This document shows, one piece after another, positions 47,268-57,800 of a stretch of 64,000 nucleotides of DNA. The notes beneath the pieces are model-generated. The model had not been told where the DNA came from and ran no database searches. It was given only the letters and a program-made list of their open reading frames with translations. A program made the position numbers and the translations under genes. Source of the stretch: Phoronis australis (taxonomy: Eukaryota > Phoronida > Phoronidae); assembly GCA_002633005.1 (NCBI GenBank), contig NMRA01000309.1, forward strand, positions 445,343-509,342. The letters are read 5' to 3'. The number at the start of each line of letters is the position of its first letter. Position 1 is the first letter of the stretch.

Positions 47268-48257
47268 AGTACCAAGTAGGCAATGACCATCGCCTCTGTT
47301 GGCCCGAACCAGAGGCGATGCAGCTCCTATAGGCGCTCTGTACGCCGGAAGCTTTTCGGCGAATTATGCCTCGCACCGACTAAACCATCAAAGTCACGTT
47401 GTTATAAATACCTTTTGCGCATAGAGGAACACCTTAGGAGGTTGTCGATGTGTTTAATTCCTTCCAACTCGAACAAATACTCCCGTTGTGAAACTTTTTC
47501 TTCGAGCAGTCCCTATTTCAGTTCCCAAAATTGTGAAATCAACATTTTCGTTTTTTTTAACCAGGCCGAAGGTCAGAAGTTGCGGTCCTACCGCCAAACT
47601 TTGAAAGCTGAAGTTCCCGCCCTTTGCGTACATGCTGCCGGGAACCAGCCATGCATTTGCCGTGTTGTTAAACATTAAAATGTAAAATATGTGCACAAAG
47701 ACTATTAAATGTCATATCAACAGCATTTATTTTTATCAAATACAAACAATAATTCATTGAAATACAATCAGTTTCAAGTAACGCCAATTAAAGACAAGTA
47801 TAAGTGGTGGCATTTTGGAAACGAACATTTGACTGACAAGACCACAATGGGTCACCTTTGGCCTATTTAAAGATTGAGGTCATGAAGTTACATCACCTAG
47901 CGAGCGCGGTAAAAATTGGAGCGTGCGCGGTAAAAATTGGAGTGTGCGCGGTAAAAATTGGAGCGTGCGCAGCATAAAACTGGTGAGTTCACGATTTTGG
48001 GAACTGAAATAGGGACTGCTCGAAGAAAAAGTTTCATAATGGGAGTATTTGTTCGAGTTGGAAGGAATTAAACACATCGACAACCTCCTAAGGTGTTCCT
48101 CTATGCGCAAACGGTATTTATAACAACGTGACTTTGATGGTTTAGTCGGTGCGAGGCATAATTCGCCAAAAACCTTCCGGCGTACAGAGCGCCTATAGGA
48201 GCTGCATCGCCTCTGATTCGGGCCAACAGAGGCGATGGTCATTGCCTTAGTACCAAG
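47268..48257. mobile_element. Foldback (MULE-like) element with ~255-bp inverted repeats and 9-bp target duplication
   Basis: The left arm from 47279 (GGCAATGACCATCGCCTCTG) and the right arm ending 48246 are near-identical inverted repeats of about 255 bp. The direct repeat AGTACCAAG flanks the element at 47268-47276 and 48249-48257. Each arm also has its own small hairpin (CATCGCCTCTG / CAGAGGCGATG). The centre has about four 21-bp copies of GAGCGTGCGCGGTAAAAATTG (47900-47970). Long inverted repeats and 9-10-bp duplications are typical of Mutator-like elements. No transposase is present. Confidence 0.85.
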
Positions 48258-49640
48258 ATGTCCCTCTCATACTCTAATCCCTATGCGCAAAAGATACTTA
48301 CCGTATAACTTTGATGTATCATTGTGAGGCATAATTCACTGACAAGTTTTCGGCGAAGAAAAAGAGTATTAGGAATCTCAACTGGGGCCAACAGACAGTG
48401 GCCACTGTTTGGTAAAGTAAAGTTAGATTAAGAAGACATGGTCAGCCTGGAGTGAAGGGTTGATGCAACGCAGGCAGTTATATCTCGATAATCGACTTCA
48501 AGTGCCTCAAATAAAAGTTTCTGGCGGGTGACCAGATCTCAGTTTGCGAACTAACATATATTGTTTAACTCACCGACAGTTAATCACGTTTTGAGGAACT
48601 GAACAGTGCTTTGGAAAGTAAACTCCTCTACAAAACAGACATCTTGTTTTTTGTTGTGACGTAAATTGGCTCGGAATATTTGGCTCTTTTTGATTGGTCA
48701 CTCTTGTGCTTCGGAAAATCCCGGTAGCCGTCAAACTTGATCTACGCAAATACCCGAGGATAGACGGGATGTCCCGAATGATATTGGAGTTGAATATTTT
48801 TGCAAGATGTTTGAAGTTGAATTGAATTAATTTTGAAAAATATTTTAAAACCCGTTGGATATTACAAATATTCATGAATAGATGTAGATTTCAAGCTTTA
48901 CAAATTATGCAATTGACAACTGACGCCTGACGGTGACCTAAAATAGGTTTATTTACTTCCGCATTGGAACGCCAGTGAAACTCCACCCGCGTGAGCTGTG
49001 TAGTTTCGAGTGTGGTTTTCATTCTCAAAACCTTGTTGAAGTTTTTCGAAAACCTCCAAGTGACCACCAGTATCAAACAGGCAGTCCATTCTACGTGAAT
49101 GCTTAAGAATGGTGTCACAATTGTTAACAATTTGAAGAACAACCAGTCAGCTGAATGTGACCTCTGCCGTTCACCTCTAGTGCCTGTGGATATGCCAGCT
49201 GCAAGTGCTCCTTTCCACATCTTACCTTCTGCCGGTGTTTCGTTGCCAGTCTACCCTAATCTAATAGCATATCAGCGCTTAAGCTGTGACGTTCTGGGAG
49301 ACATTTAAAGTGGAAGCTTATTGTATCCTGGAGCGTGTACAACAATTTCATGGTTCAACACAGCTTAGTGTTATAGTTCCTTCAATTTTAAATGTTTTTT
49401 GTAATCAGAAGAGAACTATTTGGTTAAACCTATGGCAATTGTGGTGAACACTGAAATGGCCCATCGTGAATTCCTCTTGGGAGTAATTCTTTCAGTTATC
49501 ATGTCTGACAATTAATCTGTGAACTGTTGACAAGACATACAGATTTCACCTGTATTGAAGACTCGATCAGTGTTTTCCTGTGCTGTGGTTCATAAAACCA
49601 TCCAGTTTGCCTGAGCACTGGCATTTGGAACCCAAGAAGA
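48258..49640. other. Upstream region of the GDPD5-like gene
   Basis: 48258-48370 holds a further diverged fragment of the foldback repeat (CTATGCGCAAAAGATACTTA, GTGAGGCATAATTCACTGAC). The rest contains the promoter and 5' UTR of the glycerophosphodiesterase gene. Short frames on either strand are unsupported. Confidence 0.45.
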
Positions 49641-51362
49641 ATGGCGAATCATACACCGATGCAGAGCTATCGTCAGAACTATTGCAAACTGTGCATGACA
49701 GGATTGCTTGGCTGTAGGTGGCACAGATATAAACAGTCAACCTTACACTTTACCAAAGCAGATGTGTTTTGGTTACTCTTCCTCATGATCACAGCATGCT
49801 TTGTCACCTGCTGGTTCTACTTTTGGCTCATTGCCGAGAATGATCAAGATGATTTCCACTGGTTCTTATACAATGAGCTTGAAGTCTGGTATTCCTGGCA
49901 CGCCGTGCTCCTTGGAGTCACTACTGCTGTGTTCATTTACTGCGCGCTATTGTTACTTCTGACTGTCTGTCATGTTATCATTGGACATCAAGTATTTATT
50001 CACATGGGCCATAGAATAATGCTTTGTGTTATCTTAATTGGATGTGTTGCCACAATAATTGTCATATGGTACATGTGGCCACAGGAATTTGCTGCTTTGA
50101 GTATTGCTTTCCAGATGCATGGGCCATTTATACATATCGGTCTTGTTATCTTTTTGACTGCTTTATTATGGGTATTCATTGAACAGTGGCATAAGATCCG
50201 GCGAGTCTACATCAAAATCTTATGTGTGGTACTTTACATTGGAATAATGATACCAGTTTATGTTATGCCATTCGTGTTGCATTCCCCGTGTGTGACACAG
50301 AACTTACCACCACGGCCACAACTGTTTGCTCATAGAGGATCATCAGCAATAGCACCGGAGAATACACTGGCGTCATTTGAAGACAGTATCAGGTATGCTG
50401 ATGGAATTGAAAGTGACGTCAGAATTAGCTGGGATGGAGTGCCCTTCATGTTTCATGATTTGACGCTTAAAAGAACCTCTAATGTAGCTAAAATATTTCC
50501 TAGTTTTCAAAATATGAGGCCCGAACTTTTCAATATGAGTGATCTGCAGAAACTGGATGTTGGATCTTGGTTTTTGGACAGTGATCCCTTTGGAACTGTG
50601 GGAAGTTTGCCAGAAAGTCGAAGAAGTATCCTTCGTCAACAAACTATTCCTACACTTGAACAGGTCCTTAGCTTGATCAATGGTACAGATATAAAGTTTC
50701 TAGTGGACTTAATTGGCCCTCCCACTGGCCACCCATATGAATCAAACTTCTCAAAAAAATGTTTTGGTATTTTTATCAATTCTTCTTTGCCACAAGACCA
50801 TTTTTACATCCAAGATTACATTTCGAAATTTACCGACATGAATTTCACATTCACCCTTCGAGGAAAAGTGGATTTGAGCCGTTTGGAAAGGCTGCATATT
50901 CATTCCATAAATGCATGGTTCACAGAATTGAGCAAGGATGATATTTTGTTGTACTTAAACCATAACATTTCTGTCAACATTTACACTGTAAACACACGCT
51001 GGATGTTTTCCTATTATTGGTGTCTTGGCGTAACATCAGTTGCTTCCGACAAGAGTCACATGCTATCCAGGGACACGTCACCCTTGTGGATAATGACGCC
51101 TACTGTTTATAAAACAGTGTGGATCATCATAGACATCTTATCTGTTTTGGCTATAATCAGCACGTTTACCTACCCACAAGTGCGTTTGCAAAAAACCCAT
51201 GAGCCAGCCGAGTTGACCATCCAAGCATTGGGAAGAAGCCGTGGTGAGCCTAAAGATCCTCAACTTCTGGACTCCAGTAAGGACACAGATATGGAAGATA
51301 TGGAGACTACTGAGATCGGTCACCACAATAGTGCACATGACAATTACGAATCTTGCCAATGA
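49641..51362 (+). CDS. GDPD5: Six-transmembrane glycerophosphodiester phosphodiesterase, GDPD5/GDE2-like, intronless
   Basis: One 573-codon exon (human GDPD5 about 605). The N-terminus has the family block CKLCMTGLLGCRWHRY. Hydrophobic segments lie near residues 42-64, 87-112, 125-146, 161-180, 190-212 and 491-511, giving six TM helices with the GDPD domain between TM5 and TM6, outside the cytosol. The catalytic region reads FAHRGSSAIAPENTLASFED, with His231, Arg232 and Glu240. ADGIESDVRISWDGVPFMFH supplies Glu257, Asp259 and His272, the usual metal and catalytic residues. SVNIYTVN and GVTSVASDKSH are conserved. GDE2-class enzymes cleave GPI anchors or glycerophosphodiesters and drive neuronal differentiation. 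GDPD2 or GDPD4 orthology is possible. Vertebrate relatives have many introns, so this copy is probably retroposed, or lost its introns. Confidence 0.95.
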   Translation: MANHTPMQSYRQNYCKLCMTGLLGCRWHRYKQSTLHFTKADVFWLLFLMITACFVTCWFYFWLIAENDQDDFHWFLYNELEVWYSWHAVLLGVTTAVFIYCALLLLLTVCHVIIGHQVFIHMGHRIMLCVILIGCVATIIVIWYMWPQEFAALSIAFQMHGPFIHIGLVIFLTALLWVFIEQWHKIRRVYIKILCVVLYIGIMIPVYVMPFVLHSPCVTQNLPPRPQLFAHRGSSAIAPENTLASFEDSIRYADGIESDVRISWDGVPFMFHDLTLKRTSNVAKIFPSFQNMRPELFNMSDLQKLDVGSWFLDSDPFGTVGSLPESRRSILRQQTIPTLEQVLSLINGTDIKFLVDLIGPPTGHPYESNFSKKCFGIFINSSLPQDHFYIQDYISKFTDMNFTFTLRGKVDLSRLERLHIHSINAWFTELSKDDILLYLNHNISVNIYTVNTRWMFSYYWCLGVTSVASDKSHMLSRDTSPLWIMTPTVYKTVWIIIDILSVLAIISTFTYPQVRLQKTHEPAELTIQALGRSRGEPKDPQLLDSSKDTDMEDMETTEIGHHNSAHDNYESCQ

Positions 51363-52561
51363 CACTGAAGGTTGGGAATGTTTCCAAACGTGACTGTGCA
51401 TTGTGAAAGAGATTTCTAAAGAAACCCACAAGGAACACTTCTCATCTTGGTATAGGTCAGTAGGATAATGAAAGTACAGCTATATATTGTTTAATTTGAT
51501 GAGAACTGTAGTATAAAAAAATCTCACCTGAGAGGAAGTTTTTCTCAGTTTTTTACTCAACAGTTTACCTTAAATTTAAGGTCTTGTCATTATCAAGTTC
51601 CTCTGTACATACCGTAAATAGGAAATAAGTGTCCAAAATAAGTGAGATTCAGTTCCCAAATTTACATTACAAAGTTTCCTGATGAAGTAAATTGAAAGTA
51701 ACTCTAATTCCCATTTTCACTTTAAAAACTTTTTCAGATCAAATATTAGTTCTGTTTAAATTTAAACTTTTGTTGTTTATAGTTGATTTTATGCAACAGT
51801 TGGGTCTGTTGAATGATTTTTCAAAAATCCTGATGGAATATGAGAAAAGTGTTCAGATGTGGCTTGAAATTAAGGTTAGATCTGTATTTTCTAAACATTG
51901 CTATAATTTGAATGTTATAACATACTTTTAGCTACGTCTTTATCTACATATTTCTATGGATCTTATTCAATAGATTTAAATATTCCAAATTTCCACATAC
52001 ATTCCAGTGCGAGTAAACTGAAAATGCATTTTGGATGTTATGTTTGCGCAGCTATTGTGAGAAAACGTTCGCATTTATCTTGAGTGACTGGGATTGCACT
52101 GCGCTGATGTGAAATAGTGGACCAATTGCAGATGTGTGGGTGTTGAAGATATTCAGGTTGGACTTTACTTGGTTTGAAAAACTTTGTTGTAACAGATGCT
52201 ATCAGATTTCCAAGTGACTACACTTACTTGGATAACAGTATAAGGAGTTTCAGTTATATTTTTATTTGAGTTGATTTGTGTGGAGTGGAACTATTTAAGT
52301 TGTATGCGTGTTCAGTGAAACCACGACTCAACAAAACTGCTTTATTTATAACACTTGCAAGCGTATATCATTTTGTTGCACAAGTCTCAAGCCAACTGTA
52401 CTTTTCAATTTGATTAACTTGCGTTATAACGAGTATTCTTGAAATGTAGTGGAAAGCTTCATTGTGTCATGGTTTGACTGTGTGATCAAAAATACACGTA
52501 CATATTAATAACAGGTGTTGTTAATGAAATACTTATTAAAATCAGAGAAATACATTTAAAA

Positions 52562-52567
52562 AATAAA
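52562..52567 (+). terminator. Polyadenylation signal of the GDPD5-like gene
   Basis: AATAAA in AAAAAATAAAGAGTGAG, 1.2 kb after the stop. It is the first hexamer I found on this strand, with two more within 70 bp. Confidence 0.45.
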
Positions 52568-53172
52568 GAGTGAGTTACGACAAATGCTTAAATTTGTTTT
52601 TAATAATGTTATGTACATAAATAAAGACAATAAAACAAAGCCATGGACAACAAAATATATGTTTAGTCATAAAAAGGGATTACTTCCTTACTACCTAAAA
52701 TGCAAACTATAAGCCATTTTACTCCACCAAACAAAACGTACCAAACCTTTACACACCACAATGATGGAAAATGATTGGCATCTCCAAGCACAAGTGGCAA
52801 GTCAACGACTTCAACAGGGCTGACATACCCACTCAAAATAAGGGCAGCGTAAACTTCACAGAGGGACATCTCTAAATTCCTCTTGGTGGGAAAATCAATT
52901 GGTTTCAAAGCAATGAAATGTTGAAACCAGTTTGAATTCAGTGGATTTCATCTACACCACCGTCGATTTTCTAAAGCATTGAGGGACAGTAGCTTCGTAA
53001 GCATCCGGCAACACCACAGATAACTAGGTGATGAGTAAAGAATGTGACGGAAAACTGCACTTATTGCACGACGACACCAGAGTTGAAAGGTCCACTGCTT
53101 TTTGGTATGACAAAGCAAATGTAGAAAAATAAAAGTTTGAAAGCCGGCCTCGAAATGCAGCGAATAGTTGCA

Positions 53173-53210
53173 TAGATATATGCATACATACATGCATACA
53201 TACATATATG
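53173..53210. repeat. CATA microsatellite
   Basis: ATATATGCATACATACATGC followed by ATACATACATATATGG. Simple sequence in the intergenic or 3' UTR region. Confidence 0.85.
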
Positions 53211-54816
53211 GCAAATTCTCGAGGCACACATCATCTGACCACGCTGATAAATTTCACCATCCAAATGCATATTATAAATTGGATTGCATGCCAGTCACCT
53301 ATGATGTCACCAAATGCTTACGAGCTAACAACTGTCCCACAATGCATTTGAAAAACGATAGTAAAGGAATCCTTAGAATTAATCAGTCATTAAATAATTT
53401 TCATGTCAAGGCCATTAAGTAAGAAGGAAATGTCACTTTAAAAACTGAGAGACTAACTCATCTCAAGATTTCTCTTAACAATGTCAAATTAATCTAAAAA
53501 TATTCAAAATAAGAAATTTTAAGTTACAACATATCTTTCTTAGCATTGTTTTCTGCAGACTGTGCAGATATCTGACTACCGAGAAGAAGCAAGACACTTG
53601 TTGAGAAATTTACACTTAAGTAATGGAAACTGAGAGTAGCTTAGCTGACTAATCACTTTACTGGGAGGTCATTTTGCTAGCCTACGCAAGCAAGGTCTTG
53701 AGCTGTCTCACACGATACCAGCCTTTCACTCACATTACCCATCCCGATCTTTTCTCGCCAGTAACTTGCTCTACACAAATTCCTGACAACTTTGCCACTT
53801 TTAACTTCAGACTTCTCGCATTAATAATACAGCCATTTGATTATCTACAGCTACAGTGCTGTAGGAGTCCATTTTATCAAAAGTGATATACATAGTTGCA
53901 GCTAAAAAGATGATCGCTGTATTTTTAATTAAAGGAAAACACTGCACTTGACATAAATTCGATTCGAGTTCACATTAATAGTTGAACCAAGTGCTAATAA
54001 AGATCAAAGATGAAGACATTAAGCAACACTCCTAGATAAAAGAAACCACCGGTTTCTCAGACTTATCTGGTTTTCATGTCACAGCACAGTGCTTAGAGAC
54101 GAGCAGAATAAACACTTGAAACATGCTTGAATTACACTGACCCTTTAGACACTAGCACGGGTCATTTAAAATCATTACGACACTTAACAGCATTGCACAT
54201 AGTGTACAAAGAAAGTGAGTAGGCTCGCCATCCCAATTGCTCCTTTACATTAAATGCAACTGCGAACGTAAAAAACCTCTAACTGATAAAGTGAAAGTAA
54301 ATCTTAAGCGTAAAATGCAATCACTGCACTCACATTTATAGTTCTTATCCTTAAGAATATATAATTTCATAGACAAAGTAATGCTGCTGTTATGGTTAAA
54401 CTTCTTTAAACGAATTCAACACTCACTACACAAACAATTGAAAAATACAACTGTAATAAGCCTCCTTGTACTTATTGCCAAAAATCAAGCTATTGCATTT
54501 GAGTCGTTCATTCAGGCTACACAAGCCTTCGATGCCTCCACTACTTGAGACAGCAAAATCACCTCGTGTTGTTTCTATGCAGAGGTCTATGCACTGTCTA
54601 AGGCAAATGAAGAGTGTGCCCAAACAGAACACTCAGTGACATCAGTGTGTGGTGTAATGTCCAGCATTTGCAAATCACACACGTAACTACCAACAGGAGG
54701 TACATGATTCATAACAACAACGGTGCCACAGACTCTTACAATCGCATAATTGTACCTTGTCACGCTTTGTCAACAACACAGAACAACACACTTTGAGTCA
54801 TAGATGAGGTTCACCA

Positions 54817-57800
54817 TTACACTCCGGGGACTCTCACAGACATGTGCTTGTACCGCAACTTCGGACGTTTCCGCCTCAGTCTTCGACCCCTTACGTAATG
54901 ATTCACAAACACGACAAGAACGACACAAGTGGTGAGAACGGCAAGTATAGGAAAGACAGACATGCTCCCTGTGGGATGATTGTGTGCTAAATTCTGCCAG
55001 TCACCTCCTGGCACGTCTTGAATGCCTCGTGAGTCGGCGCCATCACCGAGCACTTTATGTTGAGCAACAGGCATGGGAGCTGCCAGTCCAATGGAGAGAA
55101 GCTTTTGATGTCTATACAGGTTTCTGTAATGGAGAGGATGTCTTTTTAAAGCAAACTTCGCCTGAAGACAGGATGTCATTCAAACTAGAATGTACCCCTA
55201 CCTACAGTTTCATACAACCAAATATGTTGCTTTGTTCGATGATTTTACATCTTGTAAAAAGTCACTATTCTAAGTCCAATTGGGCTTGTGTCCAATTGAA
55301 TCATCAGAAAGAAAACAACAAATTAAAACATTGATGTCAATAAGAAATAAGAATAACCCAAAAGTGGGGATAGGCTTATATAAGATGTGATATAAANAGA
55401 TACAAAGGTAAGCGTAAAAAACTAAAATTGCCACTAGGGGGCACACCGGTAGTCGGATCCGTCCGAAAGTTCGCACATGCCGTCCCATTCATAAATGGAA
55501 CATATGTGCCAAATTTCATGAACGTATGTCAAAGGGTTTTGGAGATACAGCAGCGGACGCCGGACGGACGGACGGACGGACAGAGATAACGGCATAATGC
55601 GTCCACATATAAATATGCGCATAATAAAATAATGATCATAAGCACTTGTCAGAGTGACTAAATTGTCGAGCATCACCGCAGAAGACACATCACTGCCATG
55701 AAGTGGAACAAAAATTATGCTGAACCCAGTTTTTAAAAATTTCTTTGACCAAACAATTGAACTTATACAGAGTGGTGCATTCATTCAAAGTGCATCTTGG
55801 TTTTTCTGTCTCCAGGAACATAAAACATGAGCTAACGAAAGAAAAATATTTTCTAAGAAATAATTGATTTTCTCCCTATAACTTTGAATATGACACCAAG
55901 GTCACCAAAATTGATTGGCGCATGGAGATGCCCCACCAACACCTATACACAGAATACGAACAAAATTTAAAGCTTCCTTCTTGAGATGTAGTAAGTAAAA
56001 ATTTGATTTCCTTAATGTGACCTTGAAAATGACGTCAAGTCATCAAAAGTGACTAGCACCTACAGACGGCCTCGGTACAAAATAAAAACAAATTTAAATC
56101 GAAAGCTTCCTTTTTCAGACATTGTGCCAACAACATTGTATTACATACAGACATTCGTACGGATGGATGGTCATGAATACTATTTCCCCTGCTTCGCACT
56201 CGTGCAAGGCGGAACAATAAAAGTGAAACATAGGACTGGTTTACAGCAAAATTTTATAAACATACGATGGAGCAGATGAATTTAATGGTTGTGCAGGTGC
56301 CCAGATGCGACGGGGACATGCTGGCAGGGGGCGCCACTGTGATGTTGTCAAGTGACCTTCTAACACTTTGGAGTAGCGGTGCAGGTGGTTGCCCTCCATC
56401 CTCAGGGGCAATTCAGCAGTTGACTGGTAATGCTTGCCACCAATCTCCTGGAAGCTGCCCGCCAGATTACCAAATGAAGTATATTCCAACAGAGCCGCAA
56501 GGAGCCAGAAGCAATCTTAAGAGAGAAACACGATCATATAGGTAAAAAACAGTACTGGCGACTGAGCCATAGCAATGCACAGAAAACACACAAAACCAAC
56601 GAAAACTCGTATTTTACCTAGCCTATTTTACCTTGACACATGGTGCACACTCTGACCACTCAATACGCATTTGAATGCACCACCTATGAAAATGGACATG
56701 GCAATGTACTCTTAGTGTATGACCTACTGTTAACCACAGTCAGTAATAGGCTTGTGTATTCTGAAATCACAAAAATACTGTGGCACAACCAATACATTTC
56801 AATGCTACAGTACAGCTCTTAGTTTGGCATGATAAAGTGACTCATCGCAGGTTTTTGTATTCAGTGTGCTTTTAAGTGGTTCCTACCAATCAAAACTAAC
56901 CTTTTTGCATGTGACTCGAGTCGATACAGTTGGAGTCTCCATAGACAGCCACACGACCAGCCTGAGAAATGGGCTTGAGCTGTAGAAAGCCAAGGATGGG
57001 AACCCTGCCTGCCTGCTTTGATTCTCCATGCAGCACCTCGAAGCCTTGGTTCTTCAGCGTCTGGTTGATGACGATGCCATCTGGAGGGAACTTGGCTATG
57101 CTCGTACCAGATGCGTAGTACACTGCAAAAATTATCACATTAATTAATGCAAGGACAACAACTCTCTATTCTGACTTCAAAATTGTCAACTCATTGCTAC
57201 TACTGTGGCTTATAACCTGATAAAAGCTTTTAACTTATTGCAATTGAAAAATAGGACTAAAAGGACATTGAGAGCTTTCTACAGAAGCACATAACTTAAA
57301 ATAAAATTTGTTGATAAAGTAAGCAACCACGAGAACTAGTTGCTTTCACTCAAAATACAATTTTCAAGACAGATCCTTACAATGATCAAACGGTCAAGTT
57401 CAAACACATAGTAGAATATGTTCCAACCTAAACACAACTCTGGAACTAGTACTTACTGTCATGTCCAGCTAAGGTATAGTCACCCTCGTACACACTGTCA
57501 CTTAAGGCAATACTGAACGTGGACAGAAGGTCATTGAGAGCAGGAATGTTGGCACCTCCGGTGTCAGGCATCCACCACTGCCTAAGGAACAACACAATTT
57601 GAACAGTCATGTTACTTGTTACTGACAGATATTAAATGGTCAACTTTGTACTCAACTGTCCTTACATTACTCATTTATCTCTGGTAAAGCCCCAAGGCGC
57701 GAACAAGAAATTCATCTAGAGTCTGATCACAATACCAGCCTTTAAACATTCGACTAACAAGACAAATTGCTTATGGCATGTAAAGTGATAAACCATCACT

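Larger units (their letters stand above)
51363..54816. other. 3' UTRs of GDPD5-like and MBTPS1 genes (convergent)
   Basis: The GDPD5-like 3' UTR probably runs to the AATAAA at 52562-52567; further AATAAA hexamers lie at 52620 and 52629. The minus-strand MBTPS1 3' UTR should extend leftward from 54817, but I could not place its end. Open frames up to about 93 codons (52663-52908, 52948-53229) have no support. Confidence 0.45.

Noticed and set aside
52663-53270. Minus-strand frames between GDPD5 and MBTPS1
   Set aside because: Overlapping alternatives in several frames, one generated by the CATA microsatellite. The region is better explained as 3' UTR or intergenic DNA.
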